From: Ignavibacteriota bacterium
GTDB lineage: Bacteria > Bacteroidota > Ignavibacteria > Ignavibacteriales > Melioribacteraceae
NCBI GenBank assembly: GCA_016708125.1
Contig: JADJGF010000001.1
Coordinates: 1,572,001 to 1,636,000, forward strand
Length of the DNA stretch: 64,000 nt
Direction of reading: 5' to 3'
Shown: positions 51,086-61,132 of the stretch, one piece after another
Layout of the letters: every line of letters begins with the position of its first letter
Numbering within the stretch: position 1 is the first letter of the stretch
Notes under the pieces: model-generated
Database searches by the model: none
What the model was told of the DNA's origin: nothing
The model's input: only the letters and a program-made list of their open reading frames with translations
Made by a program: the position numbers and the translations under genes

Positions 51086-54000
51086 ATGAGCGGACAAAAT
51101 ATTATGCCCGGAAAACAAGGTTTGTACAATCCAGATTTTGAACATGAAAGCTGTGGAGTTGGATTTGTTGCAAATGTAAAAGGCGACAAAACTCATGAAA
51201 TCGTAACAAACGGAATTGAGATTCTTGAAAATTTAAAACATAGAGGAGCTGTCGGCGGAGATTCCAAAACCGGAGACGGTGCCGGAATAATGACGCAAAT
51301 TCCGGATACATTTTTACGCCGAGTTTGTCATAATATTGATATTGAACTTCCTCAAGTTGGTGATTACGGAGTTGGCTTAGTCTTTCTTCCAACAATTGCC
51401 GAAGACAGACATAAAATTGAAGCAATTATTGAAAGAATTACAATTGATGAAAATCAAAATTTTTTAGGATTGAGAGACGTTCCTTATAATGATTATGATA
51501 TAGGAAAAGTTGCACTTTCCGTAATGCCTCTAATGAAACAAATTTTAATAGGCAGAGGTGAGCAAACTCCAAAAGAAGAGTTTGAAAAAAGACTTTTAAT
51601 AATTCGAAAAAGAATTGGGTTAAAAATTCGCGGCACTGATTTATCACAAAAAAATTATTTTTATATCTGCAGCTTATCTTCAAAGACGCTTGTGTATAAA
51701 GGTCAACTTATGGCTGAGCAGTTAAAAGGATTTTTTCCGGATTTATCAGAACCGGATTTCGTTTCGGCATTAGCGTTAGTTCATTCGCGATACAGCACAA
51801 ATACATTTCCAACTTGGGCTTTGGCACATCCTTATAGAATTATTGCACATAACGGAGAAATCAACACATTAAAAGGAAATAAAAATTGGTTCAACACAAG
51901 AGAGAAACAATTTCAAAGTAAAATTTTTAGTGATGAATTAGAAAAAATAATGCCGCTTTTGGCTCCAAGTAAAAGTGACTCTGCAGCTTTTGATAATGTG
52001 CTCGAAGTCCTTGTTGCATCGGGGAGATCTTTGCCTCATGCAATAATGATGATGATTCCGGAAGCATTTTCCGGTGATAAAAACATGCCGGAATTTAAGA
52101 AAGCTTTTTATGAATATCACTCCGCTTTAATTGAACCTTGGGATGGACCAGCCGCAATTTCTTTTACCGATGGAAGATATATTGGTTCGGTTTTAGATAG
52201 AAACGGCTTACGCCCGCTTAGATATTGGATTACAAAAGATTATAAAGTTATAATGGCTTCAGAATCCGGAACATTAAGAATTAATCCAGCTGAAATTATT
52301 AGAAAAGGAAGACTTCAACCCGGAAAAATATTTTTGGTTGATACTCAAGAAGGAAAAATTTTACGAAACAAAGAAATTAAAAATCAAATTTGCAATCAGC
52401 AAAATTATACACAATGGCTTAAAGATAATTTAATTCACATAAATGATTTACCGGAATTGCAAAACAAGTTTATCCCAAGTAAAGTTGCAATTAAAACAAA
52501 ACAGAAAATATTTGGTTACACTTTAGAAGATATTAAATTCATTATTAAGCCCATGGCTATTGAGGGAAAAGAAGCAATTGGCTCAATGGGTGCAGATACT
52601 CCAATTGCATTGCTAAGTAAGAAACCTCAATTATTATTTAATTATTTCAAACAATTATTCGCTCAAGTTACAAATCCGCCAATTGATGCAATTCGAGAAG
52701 AAATAATTATGAGCGAACAAGTAATGCTTGGTCCGGAAAAAAATTTATTAGAAGAAACTCCAGAGCATTGCAGAAGATTGAAAATTGATAAACCTATTTT
52801 GTTAAATGAGCAGCTTTGGAAAATAAAAGAATTAGATCGAGTTGATTTGCGCGCGGAAACATTTCCGACAATTTATCCCAAAGGAAAAGTTGGCGGATTA
52901 GAGCGAGCCTTATCGGATGTGTTTATCAAAACCGATAAAGCAATTGAAAATGGAAAAACAATTATTATACTTTCTGATAGATATTCCGATGAAAATAATA
53001 TTCCAATTCCAAGTTTATTGGTTTGTTCCGGATTGCATCATCACTTAATTAAGAAGGGAACAAGAACAAAAGTCAGCATTATTATTGAAACCGGCGAAGC
53101 AAGAGAAGTGCATCATTTTGCTTTGCTTATTGGTTACGGAGCCAATGCAATAAATCCATATTTAGTTTTTGAAAGCATTGAAGAACTAATTAAAAATAAT
53201 GAGTTAAACGGAATCGGTTTTGAAAAAGCCCAACAAAATTACTTAAAAGCAGTTTCAGTTGGATTGTATAAAGTTATTTCCAAAATGGGAATTTCTACAA
53301 TTCAATCATATTGCGGCGCACAAATATTTGAAGCTGTTGGATTGCAAGATGAATTAATAGAAAAATATTTTACCGGAACAATTTCACGTCTTGGCGGATT
53401 GGGAATTGATATGATTGAAAAAGAAGTAAACTTAAGACATGCCGCAGCTCTTAAAGTTTGTGAAAATAATAATTGTGAAGATGTTTTAGAAGAAGGCGGA
53501 TATTATAGCTGGCGGGCAGAAGGTGAAAATCATCAATGGAATCCGGAAACAATTGCACTTTTACAGCATGCAGTAAGAAGTAATGATTTTAGCATTTATA
53601 AAAAATATTCTGAAATTGTAAATGATACAGAAAAAAATTACGGATTGATTCGTTCATATTTAAAATTCAAAGAAAGAAAAAGTATTCCAATTGAAGAAGT
53701 TGAACCGGTGGAAAATATTGTAAAAAGATTTGCAACCGGTGCAATGAGTTATGGCTCAATTTCAAAAGAAGCCCATGAAACATTAGCAATCGCAATGAAT
53801 AGAATGGGCGGATTTTCAAATACCGGAGAAGGCGGGGAAGATCCCGAGCGATATGCAATTGATGAAAATGGAAATTTAAAAAGAAGCAGAATTAAACAAA
53901 TTGCACAAGGAAGATTTGGTGTTACAATTGAATATTTAGTAAATGCGGATCAGCTACAAATAAAGATGGCGCAAGGCGCAAAACCCGGTGAAGGCGGACA

Positions 54001-55633
54001 ATTACCCGGTGAAAAAGTCAGCGAAGAAATTGCAAAGACACGACATACAACCCCCGGGGTTGGATTAATTTCACCGCCTCCGCATCATGATATTTATTCA
54101 ATAGAAGATTTAGCACAATTAATTTACGATTTGAAAAAATCTAATCCGGCAGCACAAGTAAGTGTAAAACTTGTGTCGGAAGCCGGAGTTGGAACTGTTG
54201 CAGCTGGTGTTTCAAAAGGAAAAGCGGATCATTTATTAATAAGCGGATATGAAGGCGGAACGGGTGCATCTCCATTAACTTCAATTAAACATGCCGGATT
54301 GCCAATGGAATTAGGCATTGCGGAAACTCAGCAAGTTTTAGTACTTAATGATTTAAGAAGAAGAATTAGAATTCAAGTTGACGGACAACTTAAAAGCGGA
54401 AGAGATGTTGTAATTGCCGCAATACTTGGAGCAGATGAATTTGGATTTGCAACTTCTGCACTTATTTCAATGGGTTGCGTAATGCTAAGAAAATGTCATT
54501 TAAATGCTTGTTCGGTTGGTATTGCAACACAAGATCCTCAATTAAGAAATGAGTTCAGAGGAAAACCCGAACATGTTATTAATTACTTTATGTTTATTGC
54601 CCAAGAAGTTAGAGAACTTATGGCGCAATTAGGAATTAAATATTTTGATGATCTTATTGGTAAAACCGAATTGTTAGAAAAGAGACAAAAGATTGATCAT
54701 TGGAAAGCTAAATATTTAGATTTGAGAAGTGTACTTCATAAAACAGATGTTCCAATAAAAATGAAAGTTCATCATTCAGAATCACAAAAACATAATCTTG
54801 AAAATTCACTTGATAACAAATTAATTGAATCATGTAAGAAAGCAATCCAGAAACTAACTCCGGTGAGATTTAGTTGCGATATAAATAATGGAAATAGAAC
54901 CGTCGGAACAATGTTAAGTTCAGTAATTGCAAAAAAGTATGGATTAAAAGGATTGCCGGAAGATACAATTCAAATTGATTTTGAAGGATCAGCGGGACAA
55001 AGTTTTGGCGCATTTTTAAGCAAAGGTGTAACTTTCTTTTTAGAAGGTGATGCAAATGATTATGTGGGCAAAGGACTTTCCGGAGGTAAGTTAATTATAA
55101 AACCTCAAGAAGATTCTCTACTAATTCCGGAAGAAAATATAATTGTTGGAAATGTTGTAATGTACGGCGCAATATTAGGAGACGTATTTATAAATGGAAA
55201 AGCCGGCGAAAGATTTGCGGTTAGAAACAGCGGAGCAAATGTTGTTGTTGAAGGAATTGGCGATCACGGCTGTGAATACATGACCGGTGGAAGAGTTGTT
55301 GTACTTGGTAAAACCGGAAGAAATTTTGCGGCGGGAATGAGCGGCGGAATTGCATATGTGTGGGATGTTGAAAATCAATTTGAAAATTTATGCAATATGG
55401 AAATGGTTGATTTATTTCCGGTTGTAAATCAAGAAGATAAAGATGAGGTACGCAATTTAATTATTAAACATTATCAATACACAAAAAGCAAAGTTGCAAA
55501 AAACATTTTAGATAATTGGATGGAAGTTCAACCGCAGTTTGTAAAAGTATTTCCTAAGGATTATCAAAAAGTTTTAGCGAAACAAAATAATGAAAATAAA
55601 TTTGAAGAAGTTTTAATTGAAAGCAAGGATTAA
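51086..55633 (+). CDS. gltB: Glutamate synthase large subunit
   Basis: 1515 residues, full length. A propeptide of 22 residues precedes the nucleophile Cys23 (HESCGVGF), the Ntn amidotransferase domain that frees ammonia from glutamine. The central and FMN domains include PPHHDIYSIEDLAQLIYDL, then GYEGGTGASPLTSIKHAG; the 3Fe-4S site is MLRKCHLNACSVGIATQ; the C-terminal beta-helix has repeated Gly-rich turns. Transfers the amide of glutamine to 2-oxoglutarate. Forms one transcript with gltD, 2 bases downstream. Confidence 0.98.
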   Translation: MSGQNIMPGKQGLYNPDFEHESCGVGFVANVKGDKTHEIVTNGIEILENLKHRGAVGGDSKTGDGAGIMTQIPDTFLRRVCHNIDIELPQVGDYGVGLVFLPTIAEDRHKIEAIIERITIDENQNFLGLRDVPYNDYDIGKVALSVMPLMKQILIGRGEQTPKEEFEKRLLIIRKRIGLKIRGTDLSQKNYFYICSLSSKTLVYKGQLMAEQLKGFFPDLSEPDFVSALALVHSRYSTNTFPTWALAHPYRIIAHNGEINTLKGNKNWFNTREKQFQSKIFSDELEKIMPLLAPSKSDSAAFDNVLEVLVASGRSLPHAIMMMIPEAFSGDKNMPEFKKAFYEYHSALIEPWDGPAAISFTDGRYIGSVLDRNGLRPLRYWITKDYKVIMASESGTLRINPAEIIRKGRLQPGKIFLVDTQEGKILRNKEIKNQICNQQNYTQWLKDNLIHINDLPELQNKFIPSKVAIKTKQKIFGYTLEDIKFIIKPMAIEGKEAIGSMGADTPIALLSKKPQLLFNYFKQLFAQVTNPPIDAIREEIIMSEQVMLGPEKNLLEETPEHCRRLKIDKPILLNEQLWKIKELDRVDLRAETFPTIYPKGKVGGLERALSDVFIKTDKAIENGKTIIILSDRYSDENNIPIPSLLVCSGLHHHLIKKGTRTKVSIIIETGEAREVHHFALLIGYGANAINPYLVFESIEELIKNNELNGIGFEKAQQNYLKAVSVGLYKVISKMGISTIQSYCGAQIFEAVGLQDELIEKYFTGTISRLGGLGIDMIEKEVNLRHAAALKVCENNNCEDVLEEGGYYSWRAEGENHQWNPETIALLQHAVRSNDFSIYKKYSEIVNDTEKNYGLIRSYLKFKERKSIPIEEVEPVENIVKRFATGAMSYGSISKEAHETLAIAMNRMGGFSNTGEGGEDPERYAIDENGNLKRSRIKQIAQGRFGVTIEYLVNADQLQIKMAQGAKPGEGGQLPGEKVSEEIAKTRHTTPGVGLISPPPHHDIYSIEDLAQLIYDLKKSNPAAQVSVKLVSEAGVGTVAAGVSKGKADHLLISGYEGGTGASPLTSIKHAGLPMELGIAETQQVLVLNDLRRRIRIQVDGQLKSGRDVVIAAILGADEFGFATSALISMGCVMLRKCHLNACSVGIATQDPQLRNEFRGKPEHVINYFMFIAQEVRELMAQLGIKYFDDLIGKTELLEKRQKIDHWKAKYLDLRSVLHKTDVPIKMKVHHSESQKHNLENSLDNKLIESCKKAIQKLTPVRFSCDINNGNRTVGTMLSSVIAKKYGLKGLPEDTIQIDFEGSAGQSFGAFLSKGVTFFLEGDANDYVGKGLSGGKLIIKPQEDSLLIPEENIIVGNVVMYGAILGDVFINGKAGERFAVRNSGANVVVEGIGDHGCEYMTGGRVVVLGKTGRNFAAGMSGGIAYVWDVENQFENLCNMEMVDLFPVVNQEDKDEVRNLIIKHYQYTKSKVAKNILDNWMEVQPQFVKVFPKDYQKVLAKQNNENKFEEVLIESKD

Positions 55634-55635
55634 CC

Positions 55636-57060
55636 ATGGGCGAAGTTAAAGGATTTATCAATTATAAGCGAAACGATTTTTATAAACAAAAAGTTGATGA
55701 ACGTGTAAATCATTGGAATGAATTTGTAATTCCGTTAACCGAAGATGAATTAAAACAACAAGGTGCGCGCTGTATGGATTGCGGAATTCCATTTTGTCAA
55801 TCTGGCTGCCCAATTAATAATATTATTCCAGATTGGAATGATTTGGTTTATAGAAATAATTGGAAAGATGCTTACAACAGATTATCGCGTACAAATAATT
55901 TTCCGGAATTTACAGGAAGAGTTTGCCCAGCTCCTTGTGAAAATTCATGCACACTTGCAATCAATAAAGATGCAGTAACAATAAAAAATATTGAGTTATC
56001 AATTATTGAAAAAGCATTTGAAGAAGGATGGATAAAACCACAAATTCCAAAAGTTCGCAGCGGAAAAAAAGTTGCAATAGTTGGCTCGGGACCAGCTGGA
56101 CTTGCTTGTGCCGACCAATTAAATAAAGCCTCGCATGAAGTTACTGTTTTTGAAAAAAATGAATTTATCGGAGGATTATTAACTCTCGGAATTCCAAACT
56201 TTAAACTTGATAAAACTATTGTTCAAAGAAGAATAAAAATAATGGAAGAAGAAGGAGTAATATTTAAAACCAACACCGAAATTGGGAAAGATATTTTGCT
56301 TTCAGAATTAGTTGAAAAATTTGAGGCCGTTGTATTAGCCGGCGGTGCTGAACAACCAAGAAATCTTCCGGTTGAAGGAAGAAATTTAAATGGAATTTAT
56401 TTTGCAATGGAATATTTAACTCAACAAAATAGAGCTAATTGTGGTCAGACTTTTAACGGAAATAGAATTAATGCGGAAGGAAAAAATGTTGTTGTAATTG
56501 GCGGCGGTGATACCGGCTCTGATTGCATTGGAACGGCTAAACGACAAGGTGCAAAATCAATTACAAATCTTGAATTACTTTCACAGCCTCCGACAGTTAG
56601 AAGTGAAAATAATCCATGGCCGCAATGGGCTTTTATCGAAAGAACTTCTACATCGATTGAAGAAGGTGCAGAAAGAATTTATTCGGTTATGACAAAGAAA
56701 TTTTCCGGCAAAAATAATAAAGTTGAAAAACTTCATTTAGCAAAATTGCAATTTGGTGAGAAAAATCCGGCAACCGGAATGAGAAGCATGAGTGAAATTT
56801 CCGGCTCTGAATTTACTATTGATGCAGATTTAGTATTGCTGGCAATGGGTTTTACCGGACCAACTAAAAATAAGTTAATTACTGAACTTGATGTTGAATT
56901 AGATGAAAGAAGTAATATAAAAACCGATGAACACAGAATGACAAATATTCCCGGTATTTTTGCTGCGGGTGATATGAGACGGGGACAATCATTAGTTGTT
57001 TGGGCAATTAATGAAGGAAGAAAAACAGCGGAGTATGTTCATAATTATATCACAGCTTAG
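55636..57060 (+). CDS. gltD: Glutamate synthase small subunit
   Basis: 474 residues. N-terminal cysteine clusters (CMDCGIPFCQSGCPI; CPAPCENSC) bind 4Fe-4S centres; FAD site VAIVGSGPAGLACADQL; NADPH site VVVIGGGDTGSDCIGTA; FAD end motif GIFAAGDMRRGQSLVVWAI. Passes electrons from NADPH to GltB. Immediately follows gltB, completing the nitrogen-assimilation block. Confidence 0.98.
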   Translation: MGEVKGFINYKRNDFYKQKVDERVNHWNEFVIPLTEDELKQQGARCMDCGIPFCQSGCPINNIIPDWNDLVYRNNWKDAYNRLSRTNNFPEFTGRVCPAPCENSCTLAINKDAVTIKNIELSIIEKAFEEGWIKPQIPKVRSGKKVAIVGSGPAGLACADQLNKASHEVTVFEKNEFIGGLLTLGIPNFKLDKTIVQRRIKIMEEEGVIFKTNTEIGKDILLSELVEKFEAVVLAGGAEQPRNLPVEGRNLNGIYFAMEYLTQQNRANCGQTFNGNRINAEGKNVVVIGGGDTGSDCIGTAKRQGAKSITNLELLSQPPTVRSENNPWPQWAFIERTSTSIEEGAERIYSVMTKKFSGKNNKVEKLHLAKLQFGEKNPATGMRSMSEISGSEFTIDADLVLLAMGFTGPTKNKLITELDVELDERSNIKTDEHRMTNIPGIFAAGDMRRGQSLVVWAINEGRKTAEYVHNYITA

Positions 57061-57085
57061 TTGTTTATTTTTTATCTTTTCCTTA

Positions 57086-57156
57086 ATCATAATCTTACAC
57101 TTAATCTAGAAATCTTCTTTTGATTTTTGATTAAGATTATGATAAAGTGTAAGATT
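57086..57156. repeat. Nested inverted repeats with two alternative hairpins
   Basis: Segment 57086-57102 (ATCATAATCTTACACTT) can pair either through ATCATAATCTTA with 57132-57143 or through AATCTTACACTT with 57145-57156, twelve perfect pairs each, sharing AATCTTA. Lies between convergent gltD and the next gene. Confidence 0.7.
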
Positions 57157-57196
57157 TAGAAAAAGATTTAGACAAAGGTTATTCGAGAAATATCAG

Positions 57197-57766
57197 CTAT
57201 GAATAGTCTTTATGTTCTTTTTTCCAAAAGAAATAAATAATTGCAATACACAATATCAATCCCGTAATTGCTGGAATAATAATACTCATTGCAGAATTAC
57301 CGGCGTTTACTAAACTCCACAAAATTTTTACGATTGCAATTATTACTAAAATTAAAATTCCTAAAAGTAAACTGCGTTTCCAAAATGCAAATCCTAAAAG
57401 GAAAAAAGAAATTGGGACAAGTGAAGCAAAAAATATTTTATTAAAATTCCATTCACTGATTAACCAATTTTTTTCAAATTCTAAAAAAGCAATTATTTGA
57501 GGATTAACATTTTCCGGTTTTCCAAACCAAATCATACTCGTAAAAAGTAAAAATATTGTTAACGAAATTCCCAATAAATTTTTCTTAAATGCGAAATATG
57601 AAAATGGAATTAAAAATAACGGACGAATATACCAGCTCAATTGATTTTGATGACGTTCAAATGCCCATTCTAAAAATGATTGAGATGAAAATAAGGATAT
57701 TATAAAAACTATTGTTGCAATGAAAAATAAAATAGAAAAACAAAGATTAATTTTTTTCATAATCAA
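57197..57766 (-). CDS. Small polytopic membrane protein, unknown
   Basis: 189 residues with about six hydrophobic helices and short loops (ILFFIATIVFIISLF at the start; IIIPAITGLILCIAIIYFFW at the end). No family recognised and no conserved charged motif stands out. Single gene convergent with gltD; about 140 bases separate it from the polymerase gene upstream. Real on grounds of length and clean membrane topology; function unknown. Confidence 0.65.
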   Translation of the reverse strand: MIMKKINLCFSILFFIATIVFIISLFSSQSFLEWAFERHQNQLSWYIRPLFLIPFSYFAFKKNLLGISLTIFLLFTSMIWFGKPENVNPQIIAFLEFEKNWLISEWNFNKIFFASLVPISFFLLGFAFWKRSLLLGILILVIIAIVKILWSLVNAGNSAMSIIIPAITGLILCIAIIYFFWKKEHKDYS

Positions 57767-57903
57767 ATATTTTTATTATACAGTTTTAAAAAATATAATA
57801 TTTTTCAATTATAGTAGGTTGATATAGGAATAAATTTTCAGATAATAATTTAAGAAAACATTATGCTTTTTATACAGTTTCCTTTTTGTTAAAACCAAAT
57901 ATG

Positions 57904-59226
57904 TTATAATGTTTTTTTATCATTCTCAATTTCAAGATTTGGGATTTGTGTAAATGCTATTCTCATAGGCGCCGAATTTTTTGCAGTATGTGCCCCAGCA
58001 AAATATATTGAGGAATATCCATAACGTTTATTTAGTGAATCTATTGCACCATATAGCAATTTATTTTTTTCAAAATTTTCAAATATTGGTAAAGTAGAAT
58101 AATTTTCATGTACTAGATCAAACAAAACAACAGCTACAGCAGTAGGAGTATATGTTTTATTTAAATAGGGATTTTCCTCCCATATAGAACTAAATGTTTC
58201 TAAAAGCGAAATAGTATTTTGTGTATGAATAAAAGTTGAATATTTTTTCCATTTAATTTGTTTCGAATTCCCCATATTATAATTAGAATTATCTTTCTGA
58301 TAAATATTTGGATAAAGTGAATTTGTAACTTTTGATTGTAGCGAAATTTTATATCTTACAATTACTCCAACAGCCCCGGCATAATAACCAAGATAACGTA
58401 AACGCATAGCTGCCTTTTGAAGCAATCTGTTTAATACTGCGTAAGCACTTTCGTTGTTTTTTAATTTTGGTGGAAGAACATGGGAATGACCAACCGTTGA
58501 ACGATGAGTTGGCGGGCGCTGGACAAATTTCCCCCGTAGTTGATCATACATTCTTTCCCCTTCTATTCCGCCCCAAATACGTTGTAATGTAATTCTATTT
58601 GCATCTAAAAGATTTTTCATGGTATAAATTTCATTTCGATTAAGACGTATTAACATCTTTCTTCCAACACCGTAAACATCTTTTAAATCTATTTTATAAA
58701 GTGAATGAGGTAAATTTTTTTCATCTAAAACTACAAGTCCATCAGGCTTTTGCATATTAGTTCCGGTTTTTGCAAGAAATTGATTGGGTGCAATACCAAT
58801 AGAACAGCGAATATATTCTCCTATATCATTTTTAATTTTTTCTTTAATAAGTTGAGCAATTTTAATAGCATTTTCTCGAATTCGTTCTTTGCCAATAAGG
58901 CTGCAAACCATTTCGTCTATCGATAAAACATTATCAACAGGAAGGCACTCGTTTACTTTCTCAACAATTTTGTGATGATATTCTATATAAGTTCTATGAT
59001 TTGCTTGAACAAATTTTATGTTTGGACACAATTTTTTTGCTTCTGAAACCATGGTTCCTGTCTTTACCCCAAAAGCTTTGGCTTCATAACTAGCAGCAAT
59101 GCAGCATGTCGTTTCTGCCATTACAGGCAAAACCCCAAGTGGTTTTTTCCGAAATTCTGGTTTAATTTGCTGCTCTACAGAAGCGAAATAAGAATTAAAA
59201 TCAATAAACAAATTATTTAAAGGCAT
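57904..59226 (-). CDS. Y-family DNA polymerase (DinB/UmuC-like)
   Basis: 440 residues. Palm motifs FIDFNSYFASVEQQ and VLSIDEMV supply the acidic metal ligands; IRCSIGIAPNQFLAKTGTNMQKPDG and VYGVGRKMLIRLNRNEIYTM (helix-hairpin-helix) are typical. The C-terminal little-finger part (about 235-425) is unusual in sequence and longer than in DinB. Translesion synthesis, error-prone. A LexA-like palindrome lies just upstream, pointing to SOS control. Base use seems slightly less AT-rich than its neighbours, a weak hint of transfer. Confidence 0.9.
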   Translation of the reverse strand: MPLNNLFIDFNSYFASVEQQIKPEFRKKPLGVLPVMAETTCCIAASYEAKAFGVKTGTMVSEAKKLCPNIKFVQANHRTYIEYHHKIVEKVNECLPVDNVLSIDEMVCSLIGKERIRENAIKIAQLIKEKIKNDIGEYIRCSIGIAPNQFLAKTGTNMQKPDGLVVLDEKNLPHSLYKIDLKDVYGVGRKMLIRLNRNEIYTMKNLLDANRITLQRIWGGIEGERMYDQLRGKFVQRPPTHRSTVGHSHVLPPKLKNNESAYAVLNRLLQKAAMRLRYLGYYAGAVGVIVRYKISLQSKVTNSLYPNIYQKDNSNYNMGNSKQIKWKKYSTFIHTQNTISLLETFSSIWEENPYLNKTYTPTAVAVVLFDLVHENYSTLPIFENFEKNKLLYGAIDSLNKRYGYSSIYFAGAHTAKNSAPMRIAFTQIPNLEIENDKKTL

Positions 59227-59241
59227 TTTTTATTATTATCA

Positions 59242-59261
59242 ATAGTGAACAAACGTACACT
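59242..59261. promoter_or_regulatory. LexA-like palindrome upstream of the Y-family polymerase
   Basis: TAGTGAAC-AAAC-GTACACTA centred at about 59252, with seven of eight symmetric matches per arm and a GAAC-N4-GTAC core close to the GAAC-N4-GTTC LexA box of Gram-positive bacteria. It lies about 15-35 bases before the start codon. Confidence 0.5.
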
Positions 59262-59324
59262 ACAAATAACAAAAAATTTATCTTAAAATCAATTTCATAA
59301 AAAAATAAAATGAAAATATAATAC

Positions 59325-59711
59325 TCAATAGTTTATAGGGGCAGATTCTCTATTATAAATTATCTCCACTTCTTCCGGAACATTAAAAAGTAATACACAA
59401 CCATTTTCTGAATGAACAGAATGTTTAAAATTTTTCGGTGTATATAAATAATCTCCCGCAAAAAGTTCGGTATCGTTAAAAAAAACCGAACCTTCCAAAA
59501 CAAAAACTTCCTCACCACCCGGATGATTATGATAAGGATATTTTGCTCCGGCATCAAATTTTAATAAAAAACTTGGCGGTCTATTTGTTGTTTCATCAAA
59601 TCGTAAAACTTTAAAATAAAGTCCATTTGTATTTATTCCATTTTCATACAATTGTTTCCATTCAGTATTATTTGTGTTAACAATGTAATCCTTCATATTT
59701 GTACTTAACAT
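59325..59711 (-). CDS. Cupin domain protein (ChrR-like)
   Basis: 128 residues. A cupin fold with metal ligands in YHNHPGGEEVFVLEG and a second motif near YLYTPKNFKHSVHSENG; the pattern matches ChrR-type cupins. Strong GGAGAAATA site before ATG 59711. Ligand unknown. It follows an AraC-type regulator gene on the same strand after a gap of 78 bases, so it may be that regulator's target. Confidence 0.87.
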   Translation of the reverse strand: MLSTNMKDYIVNTNNTEWKQLYENGINTNGLYFKVLRFDETTNRPPSFLLKFDAGAKYPYHNHPGGEEVFVLEGSVFFNDTELFAGDYLYTPKNFKHSVHSENGCVLLFNVPEEVEIIYNRESAPINY

Positions 59712-59789
59712 TATTTCTCCTTTTTTTTGTAAAATTATTTAAGGAGTTTTGAATAAAGAATAGACAATCTTAAGAAAAGAATGTAAAAT

Positions 59790-60581
59790 TTAGATATGAA
59801 ATTTCTTCTGATAATTGTGCGGAGAAAGTTTCGTTTGCTTTTTGAAAAAGTTTGAAAAGTAAAAAGGATCGTTAAAGCCAAGCCGGAAAGCAGTTTCTTT
59901 AACTGATAAATTTTCATAAATCAATAATCTTTGTGCTTCGGAAGTAATTAATCCGTAAATAATATTTTGTGCAGTTTTACCCGCAAACTTTTTTGATAAT
60001 TCATTTAATTTCAATTCGGTAGTTTTTAATTTATTTGCAATTTCACTTAATTGTAAATTTTTATCAAAATTAGCTCGGACAAATTCAAGAAATTTTAGAA
60101 ATATTGCATCTGGTTTCCAAATTTCGTAACCGCTTAAAATTCTTGCACGATTTATTTCAATTAAAATTAGTTTTACTTTTGAGTGAATTGCCGTAAAATA
60201 TTGAAAAGGTTGATTCAATAATTCTTCAGCAATATCTTTGAAATAATTTTCAACTATTTTTGCATTCGAAATTTTATTCACTTCATTCAAATCAAAATGG
60301 CAGAAAAGTCCGTTTTGAAATATTAATTCAATATCTGCATCATCTTTAATAAAAAAATGGTATGTAAAATCCAGAACAAAACCCTTAACATTTTTTATAC
60401 TTTTTACAAAGTGATATTGACCGGAAGTAATTGTAATAATATCATTTGCATTTAGAGTAAAATCTTTATCATCAATTTTAATTTGCAACTTTCCGGAAGT
60501 AACAAATATTATTATATATTTTTTAACTCTTCGAGGAAGTGTTAATTCAATTGCTTCATGTATTTTTTTTATGGAAATCAT
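59790..60581 (-). CDS. AraC-family transcriptional regulator
   Basis: 263 residues. N-terminal cupin-like sensing domain (LQIKIDDKDFTLNANDIITITSGQYHF) and two C-terminal helix-turn-helices (LQLSEIANKLKTTELKLNELSKKF; LSVKETAFRLGFNDPFYFSNFFKKQTKLSPHNYQKKF), the AraC signature. Ligand unknown. It overlaps the end of the GDYXXLXY gene by 4 bases, so it is the last gene of a four-gene transcript whose other products are membrane proteins. Confidence 0.93.
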   Translation of the reverse strand: MISIKKIHEAIELTLPRRVKKYIIIFVTSGKLQIKIDDKDFTLNANDIITITSGQYHFVKSIKNVKGFVLDFTYHFFIKDDADIELIFQNGLFCHFDLNEVNKISNAKIVENYFKDIAEELLNQPFQYFTAIHSKVKLILIEINRARILSGYEIWKPDAIFLKFLEFVRANFDKNLQLSEIANKLKTTELKLNELSKKFAGKTAQNIIYGLITSEAQRLLIYENLSVKETAFRLGFNDPFYFSNFFKKQTKLSPHNYQKKFHI

Positions 60582-61132
60582 TTTTGAAGAAAATTATTGA
60601 TTGGAACATCATCCACAAAAATATTTTGAATAATTGAATTTCCATTTTTTATGGAAACTAAAGCGTAAGTAATTTTAGTTGTATCAAATATTGAATTGTT
60701 ATAAATTGTTTCAGCTTTGCCGGCTTTGGTCTCTTCCATATAAAATCTGTTGAATGGATATTGAATTATAATTTTATTTTGAAAGATTGATGTAATTTTT
60801 ACGTTAACAAAATTGAGATTTTCTAAAGGTTCTGTTTTTTCAATAGATTTAATTTTTGCAAATCCATTTTTATCATTTTCAATTAGCGCAAAAATCGATT
60901 CACCAATTTTCCAATCTTTTTCACTTTCAACATTTACTGTATTTTCTTTGAATTGCAGAAAAATATATTTCCCTCTAAAAGGATCAATTGGATCAATAGG
61001 AGCAGTTCTAAATTTGAATTCAGTTCCGTTAGAAATAATTTCTTCACTATCATAAATTATTTTAACCGGAACAAATAATTGTACAAATACAACTAACAAA
61101 AATATTGAGAAAATGATTTTTTTATTTTCCAT
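60578..61132 (-). CDS. GDYXXLXY-family membrane-anchored protein
   Basis: 184 residues. One N-terminal membrane helix (IIFSIFLLVVFVQLFVPV), then an extracytoplasmic beta domain with the family turn PIDPIDPFRGKYIFLQFK. Such proteins usually accompany DUF2157 membrane proteins, as here; its start overlaps the DUF2157 gene by 11 bases. Function unknown. Confidence 0.82.
   Translation of the reverse strand: MENKKIIFSIFLLVVFVQLFVPVKIIYDSEEIISNGTEFKFRTAPIDPIDPFRGKYIFLQFKENTVNVESEKDWKIGESIFALIENDKNGFAKIKSIEKTEPLENLNFVNVKITSIFQNKIIIQYPFNRFYMEETKAGKAETIYNNSIFDTTKITYALVSIKNGNSIIQNIFVDDVPINNFLQK

Noticed and set aside
57904..59226. Y-family polymerase as a mobile-element gene
   Set aside because: No transposase, integrase or terminal repeats nearby; the slight base-composition difference is too weak.
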